Shown: piece by piece, positions 45,698-57,078 of the stretch
How the letters are laid out: every line of letters starts with the position of its first letter
Numbering within the stretch: the first letter of the stretch is position 1
Assembly: GCF_000213175.1 (NCBI RefSeq)
Contig: NW_009799103.1
Coordinates: forward strand, 1,816,885 to 1,880,884
Origin: Neurospora tetrasperma FGSC 2508
Lineage: Eukaryota; Ascomycota; Sordariomycetes; Sordariales; Sordariaceae
DNA length: 64,000 nt
Reading direction: 5' to 3'
Made by a program: the position numbers and the translations under genes
Notes under the pieces: generated by a model
The model's database searches: none
Told to the model about the DNA's origin: nothing
What the model saw: only the letters and a program-made list of their open reading frames with translations

Positions 45698-47808
45698 ATG
45701 GTTCAACGCCATGGGAACGAGCCGTCTCTAGTCACAGAACGAGAGCCTCTTTTGAGTGACACTGCGCAGCCCAGCTCCGACTACCTCTATCACGCCTGTC
45801 GCAGTACTCCTGAGGAAGGCATCTACAATCGATTTATCAAGCCAGTTCCCGAGGAAGACGAGGATCGGAGTCTAGGAAGCGACGAAACCGAGTCGTTGAA
45901 GCAAAGCGCCCATGTGAATGTCGTCAAGATCATATCTGTCATGCTGCTAGGCATCTTCGTCGCACAGACAGATACGTCCATTCTCATGGCAACACATGCA
46001 ATTATTGCGTCCGAGTTCAACGCCTTGAAGGACTCTAGCTGGCTCATTATCAGTTTCTCTCTAGCTGGGGCGGCCACGCAGACTTTGGTGAGGAATATCA
46101 TCGAGTGACACAGCCTTGCGGGCGTATGCTGACTACTCCGCCTGGTTAGTACGGCAAGTTAAGTGACATCTATGGGCGCAAGAGGATGGTGATAATCGCG
46201 TATACCATGTTCATGGTTGGCTGTGCAATTGTCGGTGTTGGCCAGACAATGTCGCAGGTTGTCCTGGGCCGAATTGTATCCGGTGCTGGAGCCTCTGGCA
46301 TGTCCGCACTCGTGTCCGTTCTCATCACAGGTAAGCATGGCTTTGACATGAACTGATAGAGTGTTCGCAGTGACGACTAACAGCCAGTTGCCCCTTAGAT
46401 CTGCTTCCTCTCCGAGAAGTTGCTCAGTGGAGAGCGTATGTCAACCTCGTAGCTACCCTTGGCCGAAGCATTGGCGGACCTTTAGGAGGTTGGCTGGCAG
46501 ATGTCGTCGGATGGCGATGGTAAGCCTCTTCTGCTGCCGAGTATGGTAGAAACCAACTGACGCTGATACGCTCAGGTCGTTCCGCGGTCAAGTGCCACTC
46601 ATAACCCTGGCCATCATTCTCTGCTCAGCATATTTACCCAGCTACACCAGCACGCTAGACGAGACAGATGACGCCACCCAGTTGAAGAAGAGCAAGCTCA
46701 GCCGTATCGACTTCAAGGGTTCGTTCATCTTCGCTGCCCTTGTGCTGGCCCTGCTTCTCCCCATCGATCTCGGCGGCGTCAAGATCCCCTGGTCCCACCC
46801 GCTCATTTTCGTCTTTCTCGGTGCCAGCGTCATCCTTCTCGTCTTGTTCATTGCAGTAGAAAGGCGACAGGCCGAGCCAATCCTGCCGCTGGAGATGTTC
46901 CACAGCAAAGACGCCATCCTTTCGTTCTTGATCCTGGGACTCCAAACCGCCGCCCAGGTGGGACTCATGTTCACTGTCCCCCTCTACTTCCAAGTGACAT
47001 CCACGCCGCGGCCGTCCGCCACCGTCGCGGGCGCGCACCTCGTCCCTGCCGTTATGGGCAACGCTATCGGCGGCATCATCTCCGGTTCCGCCATCAAACG
47101 CTCAGGACGGTACAAGTCCCTCGTCATCTGGGCCGTGACCTGCTCCTCCGTCGGCTATCTTCTCCTAATGCTGAGGTGGCACGGCAACACCAACTCTTGG
47201 TTCGAATCGCTGTACATCTTCCCCGGAGGCTTTGGCATGGGGGTCACGAGCAGCGCGCTGTTCATCTCGCTTCAGGTGGTCATTGACCCGGCCCACATGG
47301 CGCCTGCTGTGTCGTTCATGTATCTGATGCAAACGGTATGGATGACGATTGGGTTGCCGGCTGCGAACACGATTATGCAGATCGTGCTTCGAAAAAACCT
47401 TGAGATTCGGCTGTTGAAGCTAGGATATGACAAAGTTGAGGTAGCCAAGGTTTGTGCCCTGACCCTGTGCTTGTCGCTATGCCTTTCGCTGTGCGGAATG
47501 GCTCAAGGCTAACTTGGAGCCATAGGTCATATCGAAGGCGGTTTCTGATGTTGACTTTATCGACGGCGCAATCAGTAAGGTCAGGGATGCTGTTGTCCAG
47601 TCGTATATTGACGGCCTATGGTGGAGTCACGGTCAGTTTCCCTCTTCACTCCCTTTCTCGCGTCTCTTTCTGGCAAGTATCTACGGCACGGACTGCTGAA
47701 CACTGTTACCATTACTTAGGGTTCTCGTTTGCCTGCTCGGTCACTGCACTTGTGCTGGCTGTCTTCCTCAAGCAGAGGAGGCTCGACGTACACAAGTCTA
47801 ACCCCTGA
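45698..47808 (+). CDS. MFS transporter, DHA2 / vacuolar amino acid permease (Vba/Fnx1) type
   Basis: This is a proton-coupled membrane transporter. Exons are 45698-46087, 46150-46330, 46399-46519, 46576-47449, 47526-47631 and 47720-47808, in frame throughout and giving 586 residues. A polar N-terminal tail of about 85 residues precedes about 14 predicted helices. The first loop holds AQTDTSILMATHAIIASEFN and the MFS motif A GKLSDIYGRKRM (from residue 132). GRIVSGAGASGMSALVS and WRAYVNLVATLGRSIGGPLGGWLAD follow. These stretches resemble Fnx1/Vba vacuolar basic amino acid permeases more than Tri12-type exporters, but a drug or siderophore exporter cannot be excluded. All five introns are short, with canonical GT-AG ends. 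Confidence 0.9.
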
Positions 47809-48457
47809 TGACCATTCTTTCTGGGCGAACACTGCTGCTGAAGATTGGGAATATCCGGCCGTTGAACAACTTCAGCCCATATTAAGTTTCCGGGAGAAGC
47901 ACACGGATTTTCCTTGGGCTGCTCCGTACAAGTTCACCAGTGTGGCTTGTGTGTCTCAAATAAATCCACTGAGTAAGAAACTCCGCAATGCGTGAAATAT
48001 GCCCTAGAATGATGTAAGTGAGCAGCTAAACATGGCGTGGCTTTGAGACCCCTCGCGTTCCTGGTCAGTGTCAGTTTTTTTTTTCTATTTTTTCTTCTCT
48101 TTTTTTTTCCTGGGTGCCAGCCAATGTTCCATGAAGAGGTGAATGACAGAATCCTTACTAGTTATATGTGGCGCTTCCAATATCGAGTGATAACGTCCAG
48201 TGATAACGAGCAGCCGGACTAGGCCGAATCGCTGTTTTATTGTGCCTTTTCGAGTATGACCTTCTACGCAACAGGATATTCCCCCCACCCCCCCCCCCCC
48301 CCCCCCCTTCCCCGGGAAAAAAAAAAACGCCTGGCTGTATGAAACGTTATTAACAGTGCTCCCCATTGCAAAGAATTTTATGCACCCATCCCACCCTTCT
48401 ACCCTGGGTTGATATCTGTTCTCGCGAGCGGGAACCATTTCGATTTACATCGGCGTA
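47809..48457. other. convergent 3' flanks with a C tract
   Basis: There is no gene. T-rich sequence lies at 48070-48110 and a nearly pure C run (about 26 bases with one A) at 48281-48307. Confidence 0.55.
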
Positions 48458-50301
48458 CTAGAACCGAACACCCCAAACACCGCGCCCTGCGCTGACTCCC
48501 AACCAATCGCCATACTCGCCATTGCCCATTGGAGGAACCCATCCAAGGTTCCCGACCTCGTAGTCACACTGCCAACTAGCCACAGGACTCCTCACGTTAT
48601 CAGGCTGGCCTGCCGGGGTCAATCCGGAGGGCTGGTTGAGCAAGTCCCAGATAAGCACCTGGCAGTCGTCACCACCCGAAGCAAGCGTGCCTCTCCGGGT
48701 GGGCGACCACTCAATGCAGTTTAAGGAACCCCCATGGCCCCGAAGCTCCAGCAACGCCTGCCCTGGTTGGCGAACGTCGAGTATCCTGATTACATTGGAA
48801 TCCATCGCAAAAGTTGCGAGTAAATGTTGGTCATGCGGAGACGTGGCCAGTCGCAGGAGGGGTGGGGGGTGCGACATGGTTTGCTGAGCCAGCGTAGGAC
48901 TGATCCGGCCGCCATTGGCATCTAAATATATGGGTTAGTTTGTTGTAAAGATAGGGACCAACGAAAAACCGACAAGTGACACTTACCACGCTCTTCCTTG
49001 CCTGTGGGCTCGTAAATGATAGTACTGTGCTCAAGGCTGCGGAGATCGAACATGCGCACACTGCCGTCCTGGCCACAGCTTACAAACACATCTACACTGT
49101 TTGCGCAGAAGCGAACGTCGTACACCTCCTTATCGTGGGCGATAAGCTGAGTCTTGGCCGTCAACGATGGGATATCCCAGATGGTACACGTAGTGTCGAT
49201 ACTCGATGTAATGATTAAGCTAGGCTGAACGGTATTCCAGTCGAGCGAGGTCAGAGGAGCTGTATGATCGGGCGTCTTGGAGTTGGACAAGAGGGCTAGG
49301 GGAGTGAGCTTGGTGATGGGGGCGTCACGGCCGCTTCTCGACGTGATCGAAGAGCCACTGGTGGGGACCACGGGGTCAGCTGGAAGTGACCACAGTCGCA
49401 AATGGTCCCCTGAGGTAGCGAGCAGGTCTGTGGATTGTTTCTGGGATGAAGGAGGTTCCCACAACAGGCGCGTTACGGGGTATGAGTGTGTGGCCTCGGC
49501 GGTGCGGGTGAAGTCCATGGAGTACTTGGAGGTGCCCGGGACATATACATCGGGTGGTGTCTGCGTCAAATTGGCCTCCAAGATCTGGATATAGTTGTGG
49601 CCATCCTCCAAGTAGCTGCCAATGGCCAATTTCCCGGCACTGTTTGCGCTGGGACGCCACTTACACCAGTCGAACGAGTACGTAGCCCAAGGGGCCATGT
49701 AGTTGCTGGTGCGAGACTGGGGATTGGCCAACTCGTAGGCCTGGCTACCGGGCAGCATGCCATCAGAGAGGGTGGAATCGGCCCGAGGCCGGATATCAGA
49801 CAGTCCCAGCGGGGTGTTGGAGACGTTGCGAGATGACGAAGCGGCCGCGTACTTGTTGGTGCTTGCGGGAGACATGTATTGCGACGAAGAGCTGCCACCT
49901 GGAGGAGTCGGGTTGTAGGCGGCATAGGGCGAGTTGCCGCCGTCATAGGAATTTGAGGCCAGGGTAGCAGGGCTGGAGCGTTCATAGCCGTGGGACTTGT
50001 AGTCGGCGGACTGCTGCATCGTGGGGAGAGTGGGAGCCGTGTTGGACTGCATGACGGGCGGACGAGACGACAGGCCTCCGGGCTGCAGAACATTGGGTAC
50101 GGCACCAGCGCTTTGATAGCTCTGCATGTTGGGGGGGCTCGAGGGCATCTGCTCGAGCTTGATATGTGGTGCGCCGGAGGACGCGTACTCGCGGGGCGAC
50201 GACAAGTGGGCCTGGTGTGCCGACATGTGAAGCTCGTCGCCGTGGGAGGCATAGGCACTCGGTCGGCGCGCCGGCTGATATTGCTGTGACTGCTGGTTCA
50301 T
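48458..50301 (-). CDS. WD40-repeat protein, DCAF7/WDR68 (AN11/TTG1) type
   Basis: This is a beta-propeller scaffold. Exons on the minus strand are 50301-48987 and 48921-48458, giving 592 residues. The start is the ATG at 50301; the frame runs a little further upstream without another ATG. The first 200 residues are low-complexity (Ser, Gln, Pro, Ala), absent from animal DCAF7. The propeller starts at WATYSFDWCKWRP and shows GNLGWVPP, SLDWNTVQPSLIITSSIDTT, TCTIWDIPSL, AHDKEVYDVRF, VSCGQDGSVRMFDLRSLEHS and FAMDSNVIRILDVR, which are the repeat blades. DCAF7 relatives bind DYRK kinases and other partners in animals; the fungal role is not certain. The last exon ends in VSAGRGVWGVRF with no degenerate tail. 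Confidence 0.92.
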
Positions 50302-51368
50302 CGTGCCAATGCCAGTCAAGACACGAATATCTTGGACGAAGGAAGTGTTCGGGAGGCGAGGCGCCTAGGTCGTTGGCTCGAGTTGACGCTAGCGGCGGGA
50401 TGCGACTAGAGGGCAAGAAGAGAAGTGCCAGGGCGCGGCGCTGCTTGATATTAGGTTATGGACTGGTATATGCTGGAGGCTTGTTTATGTATAAGATATG
50501 ACGCAGAAGCGGGCGGCGGGGCGAGCTTAAGGGCGCTGTTTCCAAGGTCGCCGAGATGGTGGGATTGGTTTACGATGTGGTGGTGGTGGTGTGAAGGTGA
50601 TGGTGCGAGCCGAACGGGCGCCTGACGAGGACGGCGATGTTACCGAGAGCACAAGAGAGTGACACAGCGAGTATGGATATCCGATGGGCGGAGAGAGGTA
50701 GGTAAGCTTCAGTTCTGTTCTGGTCCGTATCGGCAGTTCCGTGACAATCACCTGTCGGCTTGTTTCGTCACCATGGAGAGGTGGTGGACGACGAGAGTGG
50801 CAGTGGAAGGTGGGAGCAAGACGAGATGGGAAGGTTGGGTGGTGTACTTCCACTTTGGAGAGACGACATCAATGGCGGGTTACAGCGGGCTCCCAGCGTG
50901 AAGAAGAGCCACCCTCCTGTGAAGGTTGCGGGGGACAAGGCAGTGTACTATGTACATGTTCTTGAGCTACCTACTCAATAACTGCAACTCTCTTCACTTG
51001 GTCCTCTGCTCCAGGTACTACCAGGTAAGCTGCGCTTATCGAAGGTGCTTGGCGGCGGCATCGGTGTGTTTTGGCCCGTAAAGTCGCATCGAAAGAGGCA
51101 TAAGCTTTCACAGTGCAAGCGTTTAGACATTTATACGCTTTAAGCAGCCGACGGAACGAAAGCCGCATAGCGTTTGCTCGATCGGACCCCACACTGTCGA
51201 TTGACGGGCCGGCAGACAATTCGATTTCGCGCGCCTCAGCGACCCCAGCGACCCCAGCGATGAGCACCTCGACGGCGTCAATATTCAACCTAACAACGAA
51301 CGGCAGGTAGGCAGGAAGGCTTACTTTCGACTACAGGCGACCGCTCTTAACAGTACCAACCAGTCACC
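50302..51368. promoter_or_regulatory. divergent promoter WD40 / bL36m
   Basis: This is a 1.1-kb bidirectional interval. The ORFs in it have no recognisable features. CACC/GGTGG short repeats occur near 50578-50592. Confidence 0.45.
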
Positions 51369-51661
51369 ATGTCGAACCTCTTCCGGTCGCTCGCATCCTC
51401 GATGCGCGCGCTTTCCCTCGCCGCTCCTCGCGCGACTGCCGTCAACACCACCAAGACCGTTGTCTCGACATACCAGACACGATGCCTCTCTCAGGGTCTC
51501 CTCTCCCGCCACATTTGCACGCCCATGTGCTCCCATAACAGACCCGTCGCCGTGTCCCAAAGCGCCAAGAACGGCCTGCAGTCGAAGCAGCAATCGAGGG
51601 GCATGAAGGTTCACTCCGCTATCAAGAAGCGATGCGAGCATTGCAAGGTGAGACGCACCGC

Positions 51662-51718
<57 letters not shown>

Positions 51719-51900
51719 GGCCCTTGAGATATCTAGAGAAGCCGGCGAGTGTGGAGGTTTCAGGTAGGGACCCGGACTAATCCGTCAACCCGACATCTAT
51801 ACAGGTCGTGCGTCGCAAGGCCAACAAGAGGCAAAACGGCTACCTCTACATCATCTGCTCTGCGAATCCCAGACACAAGCAGCGCCAGGGTTACCGGTGA
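51369..51900 (+). CDS. mitochondrial large-subunit ribosomal protein bL36m
   Basis: This is the last protein of the mitoribosomal large subunit. Exons are 51369-51647 and 51805-51900, giving 124 residues. Residues 1 to about 75 are an Arg/Ser-rich mitochondrial presequence. The mature part starts at about GMKVHSAIKKRCEHCKVVRR and holds the zinc-binding pattern C-x2-C plus C and H in CSANPRHKQRQG. The exon junction falls inside KCEHC-VVRR, and the family alignment is continuous there. The 157-nt intron contains an extended AT dinucleotide microsatellite. The gene is convergent with the LYR-motif gene. Confidence 0.95.
51661..51716. repeat. (AT)n microsatellite inside the bL36m intron
   Basis: About 26 AT units lie between the donor and acceptor sites of the only intron of the bL36m gene. 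Confidence 0.95.
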
Positions 51901-52315
51901 ACATGACGATGGCGATATCGACAGTGGAGTGACGCATGGTGTGTACAACGAGCGCTCAACAACGGTCTTGGTCTTGTGGTTTTATTTTCGGGTCTACATA
52001 GAAGGATTGGGCTGTACGATACGTTAGGCGAAAGGACCATCTTGAACAACGAGCGCCGACTCGCATGCCGATACGGAGACGTGTATTTCAGACCTGGCAT
52101 TCAACGGGCCTTTTTTTTTGTCGCCCAGCATAAGCGATGGCCCGTCACGGCGATTCAGCAATGAGATTGGGATAAACCGAACCCAGCAACGGTCTGGTCG
52201 TGTGGATGATACCAGCGCATACGGCCCCAGCCAAATGACAAGGAATGCGACCCATGAATAAGAGAACGGTTCTTCGGTAGGTGAAGGCCGAGGCCAGATA
52301 TGGTCTCTTCAACAG
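51901..52315. other. convergent 3' flanks
   Basis: This lies between the bL36m and LYR-motif genes. Nothing is recognisable. Confidence 0.5.
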
Positions 52316-52788
52316 TTACAGACCATCAATATACCTCTCCATATTTTCCCATTCTGTCTTGCCTGTCGAGAGCAGATAGCGAATGTGGTCCTTGTGAGTG
52401 AGACAGGCCAGCGTCAGTAGCAAAAGGGATGCAAGCAAAAATGAGAAATCGGACAAGGAGGGAATACGAACAAGGTCAGTGACATGGCGGTTTCTCTCAA
52501 ACTCGGCGCGGGCCATCCTTCTCGTCTCGGCACGCGTGGCCGGGTCTGGGATCCGGCGGGTTGCCCGCATGATGGTGCGGTACAAGGCCAAAACTCGGGC
52601 TCTTTGGAGAAACTAAGTAGAGATGGTAGATTGGAAAACTCATCCTCATCACGAGCTGAGTGGGAGCGACTTACATGTTCCAAACTCAGTGTGTCTCCCA
52701 GACGAGGCCGCGGGCGGCTTGCATATCCCCGAATGCAAAGCCGCAGAGCTGGCAAGCACCGTAGAAGTGGTGGTGCTGGGTGTTTCAT
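52316..52788 (-). CDS. LYR-motif mitochondrial protein (LYRM2-like)
   Basis: LYR proteins bind acyl carrier protein and help Fe-S delivery or respiratory-complex assembly. Exons on the minus strand are 52788-52675, 52612-52472 and 52390-52316, giving 109 residues. The N-terminus is an Arg-rich presequence. The LYR motif is in ARVLALYRTIMRATRRIPD, right after exon junction 1. The C-terminal exon gives IRYLLSTGKTEWENMERYIDG, which fits LYRM2. The second intron has a weak donor (GTTCGT) and an AAG acceptor, but joining there keeps the frame and the family pattern. Without it the frame passes into a hydrophobic stretch unlike the family. LYRM2 is linked to complex I assembly in animals; the same role here is an inference. 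Confidence 0.85.
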
Positions 52789-53263
52789 GGAAATAGGGTG
52801 TTATAAGGGTGAAGTCTGTGCCTGTGATGAGATTGGTTGATTCATACCCTGAGCTTTGCTGATTAGAATACTCCTTTGGATGAGTGAAGGGAGCAAGCAG
52901 ATCAGGCTTGGCAGCTACCAGATTGAAGTGTGTGGTAGGAAAGTTGAGGTAAGATACTTCTGCACACTATGCTTCAATAGGAAAGGCCCTGCAGCAGATA
53001 CAAAGTACCTTTGTGTGATGACGGGAGGCATCACGTAGAAGTGGCTTTAATCTCCCCTTTGTATGTTGATACCCGTTGCTTTATGTGGTGCTGCAGTCCT
53101 GGGCGGGAAGTGGAAATCGAGGATTCAAACTATTTTCGTCATTTACAACTGCTTGCTATAGAAACTAAGCATTCGGGTTCCACGTTGTCAACCTCGACTT
53201 CAACGCGACATCAGACTTCATCCAATCCCACCACGAGCGCGTGACACCAACTTCCATACGCCA
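52789..53263. promoter_or_regulatory. short divergent promoter LYR / NatD
   Basis: There are 475 bases between two divergent starts. Nothing else is seen. Confidence 0.5.
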
Positions 53264-54278
53264 ATGGCACCAAAACGCCAACGGGCGCCAACGAGCCCCA
53301 TCGAGAGGGCAAATCGCCAAACAGACAAAGAGTTCATCGCCAACTATCTCCAACCATCCGTCACATCCTCGACACTACACCCCTCATCGCCAGCGCAACT
53401 ACCACCAAAACCCTGGACCACCGAATGGTCGCATCCCAAAACCGGCACCAAGTACACCATTAGCTTGGTCCAGTCCGGGAAGCTCAGCGAGGAGGAACTC
53501 AAAGCATGCTTCGACCTGATCAAAGAGACTAGCTACGATGACTACCAAAACTCCAAAGATAAATGGCAACCCAGGAAGAAGATGGAAGAAATGAGATCGC
53601 CCGATCTTCGCTACGTCCTGGTCAAAGACGGCTCGTCCGGTTCTATACGTGCTTTCACGTCCTTGATGCCTACCTATGAAGAAGGTCAGCCGGTCGTCTA
53701 CTGCTACGAAATTCATCTCAAGCCGGAGTTACAGGGGTAAGAAGCTAAAAATAAATAAAGAAAAAGAAATATGAAAAAAAAAAAAAAAAAAAAAATCATC
53801 TCTCCAGCACGCGCCGTGTCATGGTCCATCATGTGCAAAGATGGCCAAACAGCCATGTATGTACTCCTACACTAACCAGATCCCTCGCTGACTACTTATC
53901 TGCCACAGCTCCGGACTCGGTTCACTGTTGATGGGATTCCATGTGACTGTGGCCACTAACCTGCCCCCGATTACAAAGGTGATGTTGACATGTTTCCTAT
54001 CCAACAAACGCGCCCTTGGCTTTTACAAAAGGCACGGGTTTGGGACGGATGACATCTCACCTGGACCAAGGAAGTTCCGGTCAGGGAAGGTAGTGATGCC
54101 GGATTATGTTATCATGAGTAAACCCGTTGTTCGTTCCGCACCGCTCACGAAGGACAAGCCGTCTGAACGGAAGAGATCCCACACCGACGCATTTGGGTAT
54201 CACTCGCCTGAAGATAAAAACCATAAAGACGAAAGACCAGAGCTTGAGCCATCCACATCTTCCGACGGGAAATCATAG
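53264..54278 (+). CDS. histone N-alpha-acetyltransferase NatD (Naa40/Nat4)
   Basis: NatD acetylates the alpha-amino group of histones H4 and H2A. Exons are 53264-53736 and 53909-54278, giving 280 residues. The N-terminus is basic and Ser/Pro-rich. The GNAT fold starts near LVQSGKLSEEELKACFDLI. Motif A for acetyl-CoA binding is LQGSGLGSLLMGF, formed exactly at the exon junction (GG joined to C). It is followed by KVMLTCFLSNKRALGFYKRHGFGTDD and the family segment SPGPRKFRSGKVVMPDYVIMSK. The C-terminal tail is Lys/Glu-rich. The 172-nt intron holds a 22-base A run and an internal exon-like piece (53808-53856) that I leave out because including it brings a frameshift and early stop. Confidence 0.93.
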
Positions 54279-54863
54279 GCCAATATCGCGTTTGTGGAGA
54301 TATCGACTCCTGAAAAACAGTGGTTGTGTGTGGTCTAGACTGATGTAGGCCCCTATGCCACGTTAAGAAAATCTATACAATGATACTAATTCGCTCCTCT
54401 TGTGACGTTTTTCTCGTCAGGCCGTAGCCTTGAAGCATGCACGCTGCGACAGTCGTGTAAAGTCGCTGTCATGCGCCTGGAATCATCTCGCAATGCTCGA
54501 GGCAGCCAACCGTCATCAAATTTCAATGCAGCATATTCCACGCTGGTATCAACATCCACGTCCAACAGCCACATAGATGGGAGTCGAAGTCAATTTGTCG
54601 TTCCTAAAGACGTAGCGATACGTTAGCAATATCTCCTCACGGCAATGAGCGCCTTGCTGTGCAAATCAAGCACGGGTAATACTCACGTTTACGTGACCTG
54701 TCCCAAGTTTCGCTTCCGAGAGAGGTCTAAGAATTCACGCCCATGTTGATCCATCTCCGAAAACAGAAACCGTCGTCAATCTACCAACCAGACGAGGAGC
54801 CCACAAAAGCCAACATGGCCCATCCGTATATCCAGTTCATCCCTTGTGTGACATTCGCTCTAT
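54279..54863. other. convergent 3' flanks
   Basis: This is sequence between the NatD gene and the repeat protein gene. No gene is seen. The 166-codon plus-strand ORF at 54743-55243 overlaps the opposite-strand gene and looks like its shadow. Confidence 0.45.
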
Positions 54864-55901
54864 TTATTTGTACGATACTTGACAAAAGCTTGTCTCACTG
54901 TCGTCCCGAGATTGCTCTGCTGCCGAGGAGAGTGCAACAACCAGCAATAAGTTTGCGTGAACTGTATCCGAAACGGCATACTCAAGCACTTCATGCGAGG
55001 ATGGGAGCTCTTCCCAAGATGGCAATCCATTCTGAGGGTGTCGTTGTGCAAGTGACTGCTGGTCCACTGTCGGCTTGTGCAACGTCTGTTCGCTGCTACC
55101 AGTCGCACATGTTCCGTATGGAAGGCCATCGTCGCCATTTCCAGCAACCCAAGGGCCAATCCCAGACCAAACGACTGGCTCTCCGTCACAGGAGGGCTGG
55201 GGAGGAGGATCCCACGTCCGCCAGTTCAACCCGGCATTGCTGATGCGATTGATCCGGGCGCGGTCCTCTTCAGTAGCTTCACCCCACCATCTTCTCAATC
55301 TCTCTGACGTCGGGACACTTAGAGGATTCGGAGGCAAGTCGAAGTCGCTCCATTCCTCCCTCCACTCCGGGATACCCTTTGGCAGATCACGCAACGGCAA
55401 ACGGGGACTCGGGGGCGGACTCCATGACATCCAGTTCAAACCGTCTTGCTGCACATTTGCTACCCTGCGACGGGCTTCAGCAGAGAGTTCGACCCACCGG
55501 TTGATGTCCTCGGGTGTCGGAGGGATATAAGGAAGCGAAGGGAGCTCATTGTCGTCGTCGTCGTCGGGATCGAGGTCAAGGTCACCGATGTGTGAGCTGT
55601 ATGTCGACGAACCGGGTGAGATGAGCGAAGGAAGGCTGTCTGTAGAGCCCTTCGGGCTAGCATACTGATGGGCCTGCTTTTGAATCTCAATGGCCAGGTG
55701 TTGGCTGGCTCGGGCAGAAAAGAGGCAGCGGAGTCGGATAGGAACCTGGAAGATCATCTCTAGTGATGCGAACAGAGCCTTCTTGCAGAGCACAGCCAAG
55801 GCGACAGGAAGCGCAAAGGAACAGCCAACGGCCCCGAGGCAGAGGCGTAAAAGGCCGAGGTGAGAGTCATGGACGTTGACAGCAAAAGTTCCCTCAATCA
55901 T
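54864..55901 (-). CDS. membrane-associated protein with tandem NW-W-PPP repeats, unknown function
   Basis: This is a single exon of 345 residues. I do not recognise the family. The N-terminus has one or two hydrophobic segments (about 15-60), then a Ser/Pro-rich acidic linker with a D5 run. Two copies of a unit of about 80 residues follow. Each has a helix-like acidic/Arg-rich part and ends NW-x-x-W-x-PPP (NWMSWSPPPSP, then NWRTWDPPPQP), at about residues 155-165 and 230-240. The C-terminal 100 residues are unremarkable. The frame upstream of the ATG stays open for about 25 codons and then meets a stop, so an upstream exon is possible but not shown. It is convergent with NatD. Gene status rests on length and the internal repeat. 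Confidence 0.65.
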   Translation of the reverse strand: MIEGTFAVNVHDSHLGLLRLCLGAVGCSFALPVALAVLCKKALFASLEMIFQVPIRLRCLFSARASQHLAIEIQKQAHQYASPKGSTDSLPSLISPGSSTYSSHIGDLDLDPDDDDDNELPSLPYIPPTPEDINRWVELSAEARRRVANVQQDGLNWMSWSPPPSPRLPLRDLPKGIPEWREEWSDFDLPPNPLSVPTSERLRRWWGEATEEDRARINRISNAGLNWRTWDPPPQPSCDGEPVVWSGIGPWVAGNGDDGLPYGTCATGSSEQTLHKPTVDQQSLAQRHPQNGLPSWEELPSSHEVLEYAVSDTVHANLLLVVALSSAAEQSRDDSETSFCQVSYK

Positions 55902-57078
55902 TTCGATTGATTCTGCTAAAATTGCAAGAATGGCCGACAGTAGTGCTTCTTCTGGCCCGGGGTTCTGAGATGAGGACCAGGGTAGTGATTAACAAGAACA
56001 GTAAGAAGGGTAAAGAGTAGACGAGGAATGGGGATTTGGCAAAGTCGAAGCACCTTGGTTATAAACGACATTTTTTTTTCCCCGTGCCAGAGACGTGTAA
56101 GCGAAGTCCCTGGTGCAGCCCTTCAGTTCACCCCCGACATTCTGTTCCTAATCCTGACGCAGCCGTTAGTGTTGGGAAGCACCTTTGGAAGCCAAACCTG
56201 GCGGCATCGCGTGGCAGCTGCGGTTCGTGAGTAAGGTTTCTCAAAAAGCAGCCGGTGGCGTGCAAAAGGAAGTCGTCACTCACCAGGTGCAACTTCACCG
56301 GATCCTGCCTTTGTCTAATACACACGAACTCGTACCAAAATCCGTTGTGTCAATTTTGCGCCAACCTCATGGCAGGCTTGCCTCGCTCGACTACCAAAGA
56401 AGGCTATGCAGATAGCCTGGCGTTATAACAAGGCACAAAAAGGTATACGATGCTCCTTAAGAAGCACAGAACGGATATGCGAGTTTGGCGAATTAGTAGT
56501 TACTGTCTTTCAGTTCAAGAGGTGTATCTTTTACTTTGCCTTGTCAACCTTCCCTCCGATCAATGCTCCATTTCTAAGCTCATCGACATCATATGTCTTT
56601 CTTACACTCGCTCATGGTCAGCTGGAAAATTGGAGTGACTTGCGCAGGCTGAAGAAAAAGACCGAGACAAATGCAAGGATGAGCCAAGAGCGACCGAGAC
56701 CCTATCTTTTCTTCATTGCTGCCATCTTCATGTCCTCGGCGTAACAATTCAGCTTCGACCTCTCAACTTGTATTTGGCATGTTCACGCACATACCTATGG
56801 ATTTTGATGGCCCTAGTCCAGTCGTCAAGGTACGCAACAAGACGGGCACACCGCTCTAGGCCATGCGCGATCGCCTCGACAGGTACCAACCAGTCACTCC
56901 AACAATTTAACGCTCGCGATCAAGGATGTATAGTAGTCTCGTTACCCTCGTACGAAGGGTCACATCAGAACACATGCACGGCACAAAAAAATTGTGAACA
57001 GACATTCAAATGGCAACATCTGGTATCATTAGATTCATAACTTGTTCATACCTCTGCAATCAAACTCTCAGCCAAAGC
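55902..57078. other. intergenic
   Basis: The upstream flank of the repeat protein and the 3' flank of eEF1B-alpha lie here. The plus-strand ORFs (for example 56406-56744) carry no domain signals. Nothing else is seen. Confidence 0.45.

Noticed and set aside
48281-48307. C-rich homopolymer as a G-quadruplex or i-motif
   Set aside because: It is a nearly pure C run without regular spacing in a 3' flank, most simply a slippage tract.
54743-55243. 166-codon plus-strand ORF
   Set aside because: It overlaps the opposite-strand repeat protein gene, with no domain of its own.
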